Below, in pieces: positions 6,121 through 13,894 of a stretch of DNA of 22,723 nucleotides. Position 1 is the stretch's first letter, and each line of letters starts with the position of its first letter. Source of the DNA: G963674505 sp964575975 (lineage in GTDB: Bacteria > Desulfobacterota > Desulfobacteria > Desulfobacterales > SKZT01); contig CAZNTU010000088.1 of NCBI GenBank assembly GCA_964575975.1, forward strand, positions 1 to 22,723. The letters are read 5' to 3'. Both the position numbers and the translations under genes were made by a program. The notes beneath the pieces are model-generated. The model saw nothing but the letters and a program-made list of their open reading frames with translations. It searched no databases and was not told where the DNA came from.

Positions 6121-7599
6121 ATGATGCAAATACCTTCGAACCTCCTGACAGATTTCGACTCCATGTTGACCAAAAAGTCCATTTTGGAAAAGTATCGCAT
6201 GCATTATAGAAAATGGCTGCGGTTTTATTTGGATTTTTGCCGCAAATACGACCGATCGACGGCGACGGCTGAAAGCCTCGTTCATTTCCTGCAAAAGCTT
6301 CGGGAAAAGAGACAGCAAACCTGTCAGTTACGGCAGGCGGAGGATGCCGTCCGCATTTTTGATGAAATTGTCGAGGAAAAACGAATCGGCAATTCCCGCC
6401 ATGCCGGGAAACCGGGGCCGAGCACAACGGCGAGGCCGCATACGGATGTTCGCAACGAAACCAAGGAACGGCAGCTTTCCGCAGGCGGGTGCGGCGTCCG
6501 CGAATTCGAAGGAAATACCGCAAACGACCCGCCGGACAGGCTGTACGGAAAAGTAGAAAAGAGGGAGCCGGGGAATCCTTTCGACAACCCGGCGAAAAAT
6601 CGCATTGGTCTGGTAGAAACGGGGACGGACTGGCGACCCGCTTTCGACGGACTGCGTTCGCAGGTGAAGGTAAGGCACTATTCGCCGAAAACTTTGAAAA
6701 CCTACGCCCCTTGGCTTGGAAAGTTTCAGGCTTTCACGAAATCGAAGCCTCTTGAGAAATTGGGCGACAAGGACATAACCGACTTCATAACGTTTCTTGC
6801 CGTGAAGCGAAACGTGGCCGCATCGACCCAAAACTAGGCGTTCAATGCGCTGTTGTTTTTCTTTCGCCACGTGCTGAACCGGGAGCCGGGGGATTTGAGA
6901 AATTCCGTAAGGGCCAAGCGAAAACCCTATATCCCGTTGTGTTGTCGAGAAACGAAATCGAGGCCGTCCTGAAGCATTTGGCCTATCCCTACGACTTGGC
7001 AGTTCGACTGTTATACGGTTGCGGCCTTCGTTTGTTCGAATGCCTGAAGCTTAGAATGAACGATTTCAGTCTGGACGCCGGGATACTTACGATTCACGAC
7101 GGCAAGGGAAAGAAAGACAGGACCGTCCCGTTGCCCGACTCTATGATGCCTGAGATTCGTAAACAGTTCGAATCGGTTTTCGAGCTGCGCCAAAAGGATT
7201 TGGTCTCGGGATACGCAGGGGTTTTCATGATGGGACTGCTGGACGAAAATACAAAAACGCCGCGAAGGAATTCGTCTGGCAGTGGTTCTTTCCGGCCCTT
7301 GCGCTTACGACCGTGCCGGAAAGCGGAGAAAGGAAACGCTACCATCTTCACGAAAGGCACGTTCAAAGGGCCATCAAAGAGGCGGCGGGAAAAGCGAGGC
7401 TTTACAAGCGCGTCACGGCCATACGTTTCGGCACAGTTTCGCCACCCACTTGCTGCAAGCCAATTACGACATACGAACCATTCAGGATCTGTTGGGACAC
7501 GGAGATATCAGGACCACCATGATTTACACCCACGTCATTAAAAGCCGCACCGTCAAGGAGGCTAGAAGCCCTTTGGATTTCGACGCCGACGCAATATAG
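6121..7599 (+). pseudogene. intI: Integron integrase (IntI-type tyrosine recombinase), disrupted
   Basis: The ATG at 6121 follows AAAAGGAAG. The corrected product would be about 490 aa, longer than class 1 IntI. It seems to carry two SAM-like core-binding segments: KWLRFYLDFCRKY (about residue 33) and YSPKTLKTYAPWLGKF (about residue 185). The catalytic domain has GCGLRLFECLKLR, the IntI-specific insert (FVWQWFFPA ... RYHLHERHVQRAI), then HTFRHSFATHLLQA, DLLGHGDIRTT and MIYTHV with the nucleophilic Tyr. Lesions: an in-frame TAG at 6835-6837 where Gln is expected (STQN-x-AFNALLFFFRHVL), and single-base deletions near 6936 (G), 7246-7249 (A) and 7419-7420 (C). The last one breaks the HTFRH catalytic motif. 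The three deletions together return to the original frame, so the C-terminus is still readable. The gene diverges from the cassette array, as in known integrons. Sequencing error is possible, but neighbouring long genes are intact. Confidence 0.9.
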
Positions 7600-7671
7600 A
7601 ATCCAAGCGGCAATCAATGGTACGCGGCGAAAAAAAAATCAAGTTTTGCACCCGTGAAAAACAGCCATCCT

Positions 7672-7690
7672 CGAAATGGGATTTCGTTTT
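7672..7690 (+). terminator. Weak terminator-like hairpin after the integrase
   Basis: CGAAAT-GGG-ATTTCG is followed by TTTT on +. The stem is short and AT-rich. It lies between the convergent ends of the integrase pseudogene and the oxidoreductase gene. Confidence 0.35.
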
Positions 7691-7695
7691 ACGGT

Positions 7696-9447
7696 CTACT
7701 TGGAAACTTCGGACTTTCCTATAAGGACGATTCTTTCGGCGTACCGCACTCTGAGATTTTCCATGTACTCGGCGTCGATTCGGCCTTTCCAGTTCACGAC
7801 CTCGGCAAAGCGGCGGGGAATTCCGACCGAGGAGGGATCGTAGCCGGTCGATATTCGGGTTTTCCACCTGAGACTTTGTATGCGTCGCGACAGATCGTCC
7901 AGTTTGCCGGCGAGTTCCTTGGCCCCCAGCGAGTCTATGCATTCGGAAAGCAATTCCGGGGAGTAGACTTTCCGGGCGAAAAGGCAGGCCACCATGGATG
8001 TCAGCAGAACGCGCTCCTTTTCGTCCTCGACCAGAAATTCGACGGCTTTTTCAATGTCCTTGGGCTCTTCCTTCTGGTCGAACGCATATCCGCCCGCGTC
8101 CAGGTGGGAGTGGCGGAATCCGAGGGCCTGGGAGACGAAGAAGGTCTCGCCCGTGGCGTAGCCGGCCATCTCCTGGCCCAGGGAGCAGGCGAAATCTTCA
8201 CCGCCGTAGATGGCGGCCGCCTTTTTGACTCCGCCGGCCAGCGCGCGGTAGAATTCGTTCTCGCCGACGGACAAATGGGCGAGGGCTTTCCCGACAGCCT
8301 TGGCGTCGCCGAATTTCAACGGAGCCAAGGTTTCCTTCTCCGACACGACGCCTTTCTCGAAGGCTTCGCAAGCCCATGCCAGGGCGACCCCGGCGGACAT
8401 TGCGTCGAGTCCGGACTTTTCGATGGCGTCCAGGACGCCCAAAAACTCGAACGGGTCCCGGATGTCGAGCATGCATCCGGCGGCGAAGATCGGCTCGAAA
8501 TCGTAGGCGACCTGGCGGTACAAATAATGGTTCGGCTCCATGAACTTTTCCCTGGTGAAGCCCACGTGGACGCATCCGACGGGACATCCGGAACAGGCCA
8601 TGTTTCTGAGCAGGGTCCGGTCCGCGAACCTCTGGCCGGAAAGATTCTCCATGTCCGGTTCGGAGGTCTTCCGGAGGTTCCTTATCGGGAGGGCCGAGAG
8701 GGCGTTCAGGACCGACACGTTCTCAGCCGTGCCAAGGTCGTGGTACTTGTGCATCATTCCGGCGTCCGTCACCTTTTTATATATCTTCGAGAACAGCTCC
8801 TTGTATTTTTTTCCGGGCGGAAGATCCAAGTTCGCGTCTCCGCGAACGACGACGGCTTTCAGATTTTTGGAGCCCATGACCGCTCCGGCGCCCAGTCTTC
8901 CGAAATGGCGGTAGGTATCGACGTTGATGCAGGCGGTGGCGAGACGATGTTCCCCTGCCGGGCCGATGCGGAAGATGCTCCGATGTCCCGAGCCCGTGGA
9001 CAGTCGGCGCAGGGCCTTGCCCGCCGCCTGGACGTCCATGCCCCACAGGAACGGTGCGTCCTTCAGTTCGATGCGGCGGGAGCCGACGGTCAGAAAGGAC
9101 GGTCGCCTGGCTTTCCCGACGAGCACGAGGGCGTCTATTCCCGCGAAACGAAGCGAAAGGGCGCTTCTTCCTCCCGCGTGGCTTTCGGCGAACTGGTCGT
9201 GGTACGGGGATTTGAAAGAGCAAACGGTCTTGCTCATCAACGGAAAGAGGCCGGTCAACGGGCCGATCGCAAAAATCAGGGGTTGCTCGGGATCGTCCCA
9301 GGGCCTGTCGGCGAATCCGAATTTTTCGAACAAATACGCCCCGAGTCCGCTCCCCCCGAGGTATTCGTCCCTTCCTTCCAACTGGAGCACTCTCCCTTTG
9401 CCTTCGGCCAGGTCGATTTTCAGCACGCGGAAACTGTTGTCGATCAT
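7696..9447 (-). CDS. Aldehyde:ferredoxin oxidoreductase family protein (W/Mo-pterin enzyme)
   Basis: The product is 583 aa, normal for the family. The ATG at 9447 overlaps the ferredoxin stop (ATGA) and has AAAGGAG upstream. The family's N-terminal domain shows GGSGLGAYLFEKFG (31-44). The pterin-binding signature GRLGAGAVMGSKNLKA is at 184-199. The [4Fe-4S] cysteines are C285, C288 and C292 (ACSGCPVGC) and probably C488 (SMVACLF). The enzymes are cytoplasmic and oxidise aldehydes (or reduce acids) with a tungsten or molybdenum bis-pterin cofactor, passing electrons to ferredoxin; the substrate cannot be read from sequence. The polyferredoxin encoded immediately upstream is the obvious electron partner, as in AorAB-type systems. 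It is the last gene of the five-gene run. Confidence 0.93.
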   Translation of the reverse strand: MIDNSFRVLKIDLAEGKGRVLQLEGRDEYLGGSGLGAYLFEKFGFADRPWDDPEQPLIFAIGPLTGLFPLMSKTVCSFKSPYHDQFAESHAGGRSALSLRFAGIDALVLVGKARRPSFLTVGSRRIELKDAPFLWGMDVQAAGKALRRLSTGSGHRSIFRIGPAGEHRLATACINVDTYRHFGRLGAGAVMGSKNLKAVVVRGDANLDLPPGKKYKELFSKIYKKVTDAGMMHKYHDLGTAENVSVLNALSALPIRNLRKTSEPDMENLSGQRFADRTLLRNMACSGCPVGCVHVGFTREKFMEPNHYLYRQVAYDFEPIFAAGCMLDIRDPFEFLGVLDAIEKSGLDAMSAGVALAWACEAFEKGVVSEKETLAPLKFGDAKAVGKALAHLSVGENEFYRALAGGVKKAAAIYGGEDFACSLGQEMAGYATGETFFVSQALGFRHSHLDAGGYAFDQKEEPKDIEKAVEFLVEDEKERVLLTSMVACLFARKVYSPELLSECIDSLGAKELAGKLDDLSRRIQSLRWKTRISTGYDPSSVGIPRRFAEVVNWKGRIDAEYMENLRVRYAERIVLIGKSEVSK

Positions 9448-9884
9448 AGGGTCTCCTTTCCGGTCGCGGACGATCCTTTCCGGGCGCTGGCTTCCACCAT
9501 CTCCAGGCAGCCGTGGGGGCAGAACGAAACGCACTTGCCGCAGTGGATGCAAACGAACGGTTCTCCGGATTCGTCAATGTAGACGGCATCCACGGGGCAT
9601 GCGTCGGCGCAGTCTCCGCAACGGATGCAAAGGCGTTTTTTCACCAGCACGCCTCCGCCTTTTCGGGGGGAAAACGCGCCGGTGGGGCATACTTTCGCGC
9701 AGGGCGGGGGATCGCAGGCGACGCACGTCGCCGCCTCGAACCCGGTGGACAGGCCTCCCGAGGATTTGATCCGTATGCCGCAGGCGTTCCAGGACAATCG
9801 GTCGTGTACCAGTCGGGCGCAGGCGAGGGAACAGCCGTGGCAGCCGATGCAACGTTCCATTAAAGACGCTTTCAGTATTTTCAT
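9444..9884 (-). CDS. Four-cluster [4Fe-4S] ferredoxin, electron-transfer subunit of the oxidoreductase
   Basis: The product is 146 aa with four cysteine quartets: C12/15/18/22 (CIGCHGCSLAC), C54/57/62/66 (CVACDPPPCAKVC, the longer spacing of HycB/DmsB-like subunits), C86/89/92/96 (CIRCGDCADAC) and C112/115/118/122 (CIHCGKCVSFC). Each can hold one [4Fe-4S] cluster. There is no signal peptide, so it is cytoplasmic. The gene overlaps the Nudix gene upstream and the oxidoreductase gene downstream by ATGA, which implies coupled translation and a fixed ratio with the oxidoreductase. It resembles the AorA-type subunits of multi-subunit tungsten aldehyde oxidoreductases. Its own ribosome site is poor, consistent with coupling. 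Confidence 0.92.
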   Translation of the reverse strand: MKILKASLMERCIGCHGCSLACARLVHDRLSWNACGIRIKSSGGLSTGFEAATCVACDPPPCAKVCPTGAFSPRKGGGVLVKKRLCIRCGDCADACPVDAVYIDESGEPFVCIHCGKCVSFCPHGCLEMVEASARKGSSATGKETL

Positions 9885-10426
9885 GGTTTTCGCGACGGTT
9901 CGATATTTCCCGTGAAAAATTCGAATTGCCCTCTCCTGCGGTCCCGGAAAAACCGTTTAAGCGTTTTTTCGACCACGGTGAAGGCGATTTGGTCCCAAGG
10001 AATTTCCTCCTCCCGGAACAGGGCGACGGACAGGCTTTCGGCACCCGGCTTGAAATCGAGATCGACTAGGCGGGCGCGGAACATCATGTACACCTGGCTC
10101 ACGAAAGCGAGATTAAAAAGGGCGTACGGCTTCAAATCGTCTATGCGTGCGCAGGCTTCCTCGCGCGTTTCCCTCCGGGCGCCCTCCTCCACGGTCTCGC
10201 CGTTCTCCATGAAACCGGCCGGAAGGGTCCACTTGCCGTATCTGGGCTCGATGGCCCTCTTGCACATCAGGATTTTCCCGTCGTATTCGGGGATGCATCC
10301 CACCACCATTTTCGGGTTCTCGTAGTGGACGACTCCGCAAAATCCGCAAACGTCCCTCGGGCGGTCGTCTCCGTCGGGCACCTTTTTTTTCGTCGCCTGT
10401 CCGCAATTGATGCAAAATCTGATCAT
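9881..10426 (-). CDS. Nudix hydrolase with N-terminal zinc ribbon
   Basis: The product is 181 aa. The start has GAGAGG 5 nt upstream. A zinc ribbon is formed by C5/C8 and C27/C30 (CINC ... CGFC), followed by the Nudix fold. The Nudix box runs from G71 to I95 with E77, R85, E86, E89 and E90 all present; the usual Gly before the end is Cys92. The metal-binding REUxEE core is intact, so a hydrolase acting on a nucleoside diphosphate linked to another group (for example ADP-ribose or NADH) is expected. It begins 16 nt after the ChaN gene and overlaps the ferredoxin gene by 4 nt. Whether it serves the oxidoreductase, for example by cofactor housekeeping, is not known. Confidence 0.9.
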   Translation of the reverse strand: MIRFCINCGQATKKKVPDGDDRPRDVCGFCGVVHYENPKMVVGCIPEYDGKILMCKRAIEPRYGKWTLPAGFMENGETVEEGARRETREEACARIDDLKPYALFNLAFVSQVYMMFRARLVDLDFKPGAESLSVALFREEEIPWDQIAFTVVEKTLKRFFRDRRRGQFEFFTGNIEPSRKP

Positions 10427-10442
10427 CCCAACCTCTCGGTTC

Positions 10443-11288
10443 TTAATTTTCCGATATCAAGTAGTCCGCCTCGTCGGGGCCGACGATCTCCGGTGTTATG
10501 AAGCCCGGGGCAGCCGGCAATACGACCGCGTGGGGCATGTCCGAGCGCTTTTTTATTTGCGTGGGGATACCCCGTTTTCGGGCGTGGCCGCTCCCGGTCA
10601 GCAGCACCATGGTCGAGTCCGGATTTTTGTTCAGGTACTCGAGCGCGTGTACCGCCATGACGTTGTCCCAAACGAGCTGCGCCTCGCAAAAATAGTTGAA
10701 GTCGAGGTGTCCGTGGGAATGGTCGCCGTACACCTCGCGTATGAATTCCATGTAGTCCTCGTCCACGCGGCAGGCGACGTCCTGCAATTTTCCCTTCTGC
10801 TCGTCGTCCAGGGACGCGAATCCCTGGCGGGCGACTTGGCGCGTGATGTCCCGCCCGACGTTCAACCCGACCATGGGGATTTTGTTTTCCCGTGCGTACT
10901 CGAAGATCATGCTGTAAAGGGGCCATGGGAAGTTCCAGTTTTCGTAGTAGACCGGAACGAACTCCTTCGGGGAAATTTCCCCCGAAACCCATTTGTCGAG
11001 AGCTTCCTGGTTGTCGTGAGTGAACATTTCCAGGCCGATGGCCACTTGCGCGCCCGCCTCGCGCAAGGCTTTAATAACCGCCAGCTGCTTTTCGTGGTGC
11101 GTGGGGTTGTCGTGAAGCTCGCCTACCAGTACAAGCCGGTTCCCTTTCAATTCCGGCGCGGCTTTTGCCAGAGGCACGGTATCCTTCGACCCCGTCTCCG
11201 TCAGTCGATATTCCGCGCCGCACGCCGCGACTGAAAAAAGAAGGAGGAAAAGAGACGCGGCCAAAATCGGTATGCTGTTTTTTTTCAT
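10443..11288 (-). CDS. ChaN-family haem-binding-type lipoprotein
   Basis: The product is 281 aa from the ATG at 11288 (GAGGG 8 nt upstream). An alternative ATG at 11312 overlaps the peptidase stop as ATGA. The N-terminus is a lipoprotein signal with lipobox VAAC and lipidated Cys23. The domain matches the Cofac_haem_bdg/ChaN family: VLVGELHDNPTHH (53-65), IGLEMF, and a late LLTGSGHARKRGIP. Family members bind haem and are linked to iron supply; many are of unknown function. It follows the M1-like peptidase without a gap, so an envelope protein-degradation or haem-handling unit is conceivable but unproven. It is anchored in the envelope. Confidence 0.88.
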   Translation of the reverse strand: MKKNSIPILAASLFLLLFSVAACGAEYRLTETGSKDTVPLAKAAPELKGNRLVLVGELHDNPTHHEKQLAVIKALREAGAQVAIGLEMFTHDNQEALDKWVSGEISPKEFVPVYYENWNFPWPLYSMIFEYARENKIPMVGLNVGRDITRQVARQGFASLDDEQKGKLQDVACRVDEDYMEFIREVYGDHSHGHLDFNYFCEAQLVWDNVMAVHALEYLNKNPDSTMVLLTGSGHARKRGIPTQIKKRSDMPHAVVLPAAPGFITPEIVGPDEADYLISEN

Positions 11289-11308
11289 ACTTTGTTCCCT
11301 CGTGTTTT

Positions 11309-13501
11309 TCATCCGTTTTTCTTGTTTGGCGGTTTTTCCTCGGCGAATCGATGGATCAAGGGCGAATCCTTCGCCGGCCATGTTCCCTTGTCCGCGTTTC
11401 GTCCCTGCCTGAAAGCCAGATAGCTGTACTTACCGTAATGCGGAATTTTCCTGGCGACCGACTCCGTTTGTTCGGGGGACAAGGGCAGAAACACGGCAGT
11501 GACGCGGTTCTTGGAATCGGGATTCGGAAACACGCCGAAGAAGGCGTCGCCGGGTCTGTCGTAAACGGCGTCGTTTAAAAAGAAACGGTCGTTTTGAAGC
11601 GATACCGCGCCAAGCGATACCGCGCCAAGCGATACCGCGCCAAGCGATACCGCGCCGTCGGCCGCCGGGTTCTTCAAGACGGTTTCCGGCGGCGGTCCGA
11701 TCCACAGAATATCGGCATCGGGCAGCTTCTTGTCCTCCAGACTTTCCGCATCCACGATTTTGAAATCTTCTGCTCCGAACGCTTGGGCAAACAGCGTCCC
11801 GATCGGTTCGTACTTTTTCCGGTTCTCCCCTGCCATCGCAATAACAAGGTTGTCGGACGCCTTGAGGCTGTTGATCGAGGGTGGGATTTCGGACGGGTAG
11901 AGCCTTCGGAAGATATCCACCTCGGGGTCCGCCGAGAGCTTTACGGGAGTTTCCTTCGTTTGGAATTCGAACGAAGCGCTCCGTCCGTCGATGGCTACCG
12001 TTTTTTCCAGCTTGGACTCTTGGGTTTTCAAAAGCAAGTGTACGTTCAGATTGTAAAAGGGCGGCTGTTGAACGAGCCGTCCTTTCACGGTCGTTACCGG
12101 CCCGGATTTCGTGGCCGCGACATCCTCGACGGACAGGATCGGCGCTCCAGGCCGCTCGATCCATTGGTCGAAGAATCCATCCAAGGGCTCGTTCAGGAGA
12201 GATTCGTACGTGTTTTCGAAGTCTTCCCAGGAAGCCTCCCTGAAGAGAAACCGGGCGTACATTCTTCTCAAGCCTTCCCAGAAGATTTCGTCCCCCGTTT
12301 TCTTGCGAAGCATGTGGAAAAACATGGCGCCCTTGTCGTACCCGACGACCTTTGTGGCTGGATCGACGCGGCTTGCGAATTGGGAGAGGGGAAAATCGTC
12401 TGACGGAGCGGTCAGGGTCGAATAGTTCCTGAGGAGTTGAAGACGATATTCGCGGGCTTCGGCCGGGGATTGTCTTTCCTTGAACAGGTAATCCGCCACG
12501 TAGGTCGCGAGACCTTCGCTCCAGTTTCCTTTGGAATATTCCGGAAGCACCCCGTTTCCCCACCAGCAGTGGGCGATTTCGTGTCCGAGGCTTGTGTAGA
12601 CGATGAAAGGCAGCCTTAGCACCGTCGTGCCCAGCAAGGTATAGGACGGGAAACCGTATCCGGTGGGGAAAAAGTTTTCGACGACGGCGAACTTTTCGAA
12701 GGCGTAGGGGCCGAACATGGCCTCGTAGTCGAGGATGTATTTCGCGGTGGCGTCCAGGTACGTCGGGGCCAAGCGGGCGTTTTCACGTAGAAGAAAAGTC
12801 ATTGCGTCCACGTTGCCCGTGCGTTTTGTCGAAACCTGGTATTCGGCGGCGGAAAGCGCGAGACCTTCGGGCGCGTTTTCGATTTTCCAGCGCGAAACGG
12901 TATAAGGGCCGTCGGTTTCGGCGCCCAGGTACTTTCCCGCCGTGACCGCGATGACGCCTGCGGGCGCTTTGACCGTCAGGTCGTAGGAGGACTTTCCGTT
13001 TGTTGTCTGGGGGTGCCATCCCGACCCGCTTAACAGGAATGTCCCGGTCGGCGCGATGGTTCCGGTTACTCCGTATCCGGGATTGTCCGTATTTACCGGA
13101 AGAACGGGGACAGGGTCGTCGTAGACGGCTTCGTAGGAGATTTCGACATTTGCGAAACCGTTGTTCGTTTTTTCGACCGGGGTTGCCAGTACTCCTTTGG
13201 AGAATTTGTACGGCCTTTTTTTCCCGTCGATCAGGAATTTGCGGATTGTGGCGTCTTTGGACAGAAGGAGACGAACGCGGTCGGCGTCGCCGGCGAATGC
13301 GCGGATTGCGGCGGTGGCTTCCAGTTTGTGTTCCTCGGGAATCAATTCGACGAACAATTGGATTCGCGTCGCGAAATCGTCGGCCTGGGCAGGGGCGCAG
13401 ACCGAGAGAAATACGGACGCCGCCGCGATGAACATCGCGAGGAAAGCGGATTTTTTGGTCCGGATCGGTCGTTTTGTTTGTTCAAAGTTCGAAATTTTCA
13501 T
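11309..13501 (-). CDS. Exported M1-family metallopeptidase
   Basis: The product is 730 aa with a long N-terminal export signal (basic start, hydrophobic stretch at about 19-38, cut near AQA-DD). The zinc site is clear: SLGHEIAHCWWGN with H307, E308, H311, and E329 in NWSEGLATYVADYLF. The exopeptidase GxMEN motif of true aminopeptidases is absent; the equivalent stretch reads VVENFFPTGYGFPS (274-287). So cleavage may differ from that of aminopeptidase N. Residues 616-635 are four copies of a GAVSL pentapeptide encoded by a perfect 15-bp tandem repeat. The stop overlaps the alternative start of the ChaN gene. It is first in the five-gene run; ribosome site weak. Confidence 0.9.
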   Translation of the reverse strand: MKISNFEQTKRPIRTKKSAFLAMFIAAASVFLSVCAPAQADDFATRIQLFVELIPEEHKLEATAAIRAFAGDADRVRLLLSKDATIRKFLIDGKKRPYKFSKGVLATPVEKTNNGFANVEISYEAVYDDPVPVLPVNTDNPGYGVTGTIAPTGTFLLSGSGWHPQTTNGKSSYDLTVKAPAGVIAVTAGKYLGAETDGPYTVSRWKIENAPEGLALSAAEYQVSTKRTGNVDAMTFLLRENARLAPTYLDATAKYILDYEAMFGPYAFEKFAVVENFFPTGYGFPSYTLLGTTVLRLPFIVYTSLGHEIAHCWWGNGVLPEYSKGNWSEGLATYVADYLFKERQSPAEAREYRLQLLRNYSTLTAPSDDFPLSQFASRVDPATKVVGYDKGAMFFHMLRKKTGDEIFWEGLRRMYARFLFREASWEDFENTYESLLNEPLDGFFDQWIERPGAPILSVEDVAATKSGPVTTVKGRLVQQPPFYNLNVHLLLKTQESKLEKTVAIDGRSASFEFQTKETPVKLSADPEVDIFRRLYPSEIPPSINSLKASDNLVIAMAGENRKKYEPIGTLFAQAFGAEDFKIVDAESLEDKKLPDADILWIGPPPETVLKNPAADGAVSLGAVSLGAVSLGAVSLQNDRFFLNDAVYDRPGDAFFGVFPNPDSKNRVTAVFLPLSPEQTESVARKIPHYGKYSYLAFRQGRNADKGTWPAKDSPLIHRFAEEKPPNKKNG
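11597..11656 (-). repeat. 15-bp minisatellite, four perfect copies, inside the peptidase gene
   Basis: The unit AAGCGATACCGCGCC occurs four times head to tail and encodes GAVSL repeats on -. Unit length is a multiple of three, so copy-number changes keep the frame. It lies in the linker between the peptidase body and the C-terminal domain. Confidence 0.95.
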
Positions 13502-13562
13502 CGTTTTAATGGCATTTTTTCCGATTCGGGTAAATGTTCAAGAATAAAAGTCATAATGAAGA

Positions 13563-13590
13563 AAAATATGACGTTTCGGTTGGATGACAA
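13563..13590 (-). promoter_or_regulatory. Candidate promoter of the peptidase-oxidoreductase run
   Basis: On -, TTGTCA (13590-13585) and TATTTT (13568-13563) are separated by 16 nt, about 60 bp before the peptidase start. The match is moderate and the region borders an assembly gap, so a better promoter could be missing. Confidence 0.3.
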
Positions 13591-13662
13591 GTCAGCGGAC
13601 GGGTTATGGCCTTTTTGAGGGATGGATGCGCATCGGTCAATTCGGGATTGGCCTAAATTCGC

Positions 13663-13762
13663 NNNNNNNNNNNNNNNNNNNNNNNNNNNNNNNNNNNNNN
13701 NNNNNNNNNNNNNNNNNNNNNNNNNNNNNNNNNNNNNNNNNNNNNNNNNNNNNNNNNNNNNN
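13663..13762. other. Assembly gap (100 Ns)
   Basis: Exactly one hundred Ns are present, the conventional placeholder for a scaffold gap of unknown size. The flanking 13502-13662 and 13763-13894 hold no gene that I can see, apart from the dispersed repeat at 13799-13863 and the candidate promoter. Genes may be missing here, so adjacency of lgt and the peptidase gene is not proven. Confidence 0.97.
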
Positions 13763-13798
13763 CGGCTCCGCTTTGACCTTTAAGCTTCCATCCGGGGG

Positions 13799-13863
13799 GA
13801 TGAAAACCATCCCTTTGGAGGATAGGTTTTTCATCCGGAATATGTTCCGAATTCTCGGTTTTC
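13799..13863. repeat. 65-nt dispersed repeat, copy 1, with hairpin
   Basis: This copy is 53/65 identical, without gaps, to 21954-22018. It forms a long stem: GGATGAAAACCATCC against GGATAGGTTTTTCATCC. It lies 31 bp beyond the lgt stop, between lgt and the gap. It is REP-like: non-coding, structured and at gene ends. It lacks a clear U-tract, so a plain terminator is less likely. Confidence 0.7.
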
Positions 13864-13894
13864 ACCACCCCGGCTTCAGCCTAATACGCTGGCG

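Larger units (their letters stand above)
1594..7599. mobile_element. Chromosomal (sedentary-type) integron with at least five cassettes
   Basis: The integron consists of the disrupted integrase on +, the attI core, and cassettes on - separated by four attC sites. All cassette genes point away from the integrase. The array probably extends to the left edge of the window, since the DUF1566 gene begins a fifth cassette whose closing attC I cannot find. The attC sites vary in length (58-108 bp), unlike the uniform repeats of large Vibrio arrays. Confidence 0.88.

Noticed and set aside
5830..6318. 162-codon - frame across attI and the integrase start
   Set aside because: It overlaps the repeats, the integrase promoter and the 5' part of the integrase gene, and its composition is that of AT-rich non-coding DNA.
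7654..9582. 642-codon open frame on + across the oxidoreductase region
   Set aside because: It is antisense to a gene with clear family motifs. Stop-poor antisense frames are expected in this GC-rich codon usage, and it shows no ribosome site or family motif.
11588..11660. Tandem repeats considered as a CRISPR array
   Set aside because: The 15-bp units are perfect and contiguous with no spacers, and they are translated in frame.
13585..13612. attC-like end (GTCAGCGG ... GGGTTATGGCC) near the assembly gap
   Set aside because: It resembles the end of attC site 1 read on +, but no opening core or pairing arm is found within 120 bp, and the core GTTATGG lacks the final pyrimidine.
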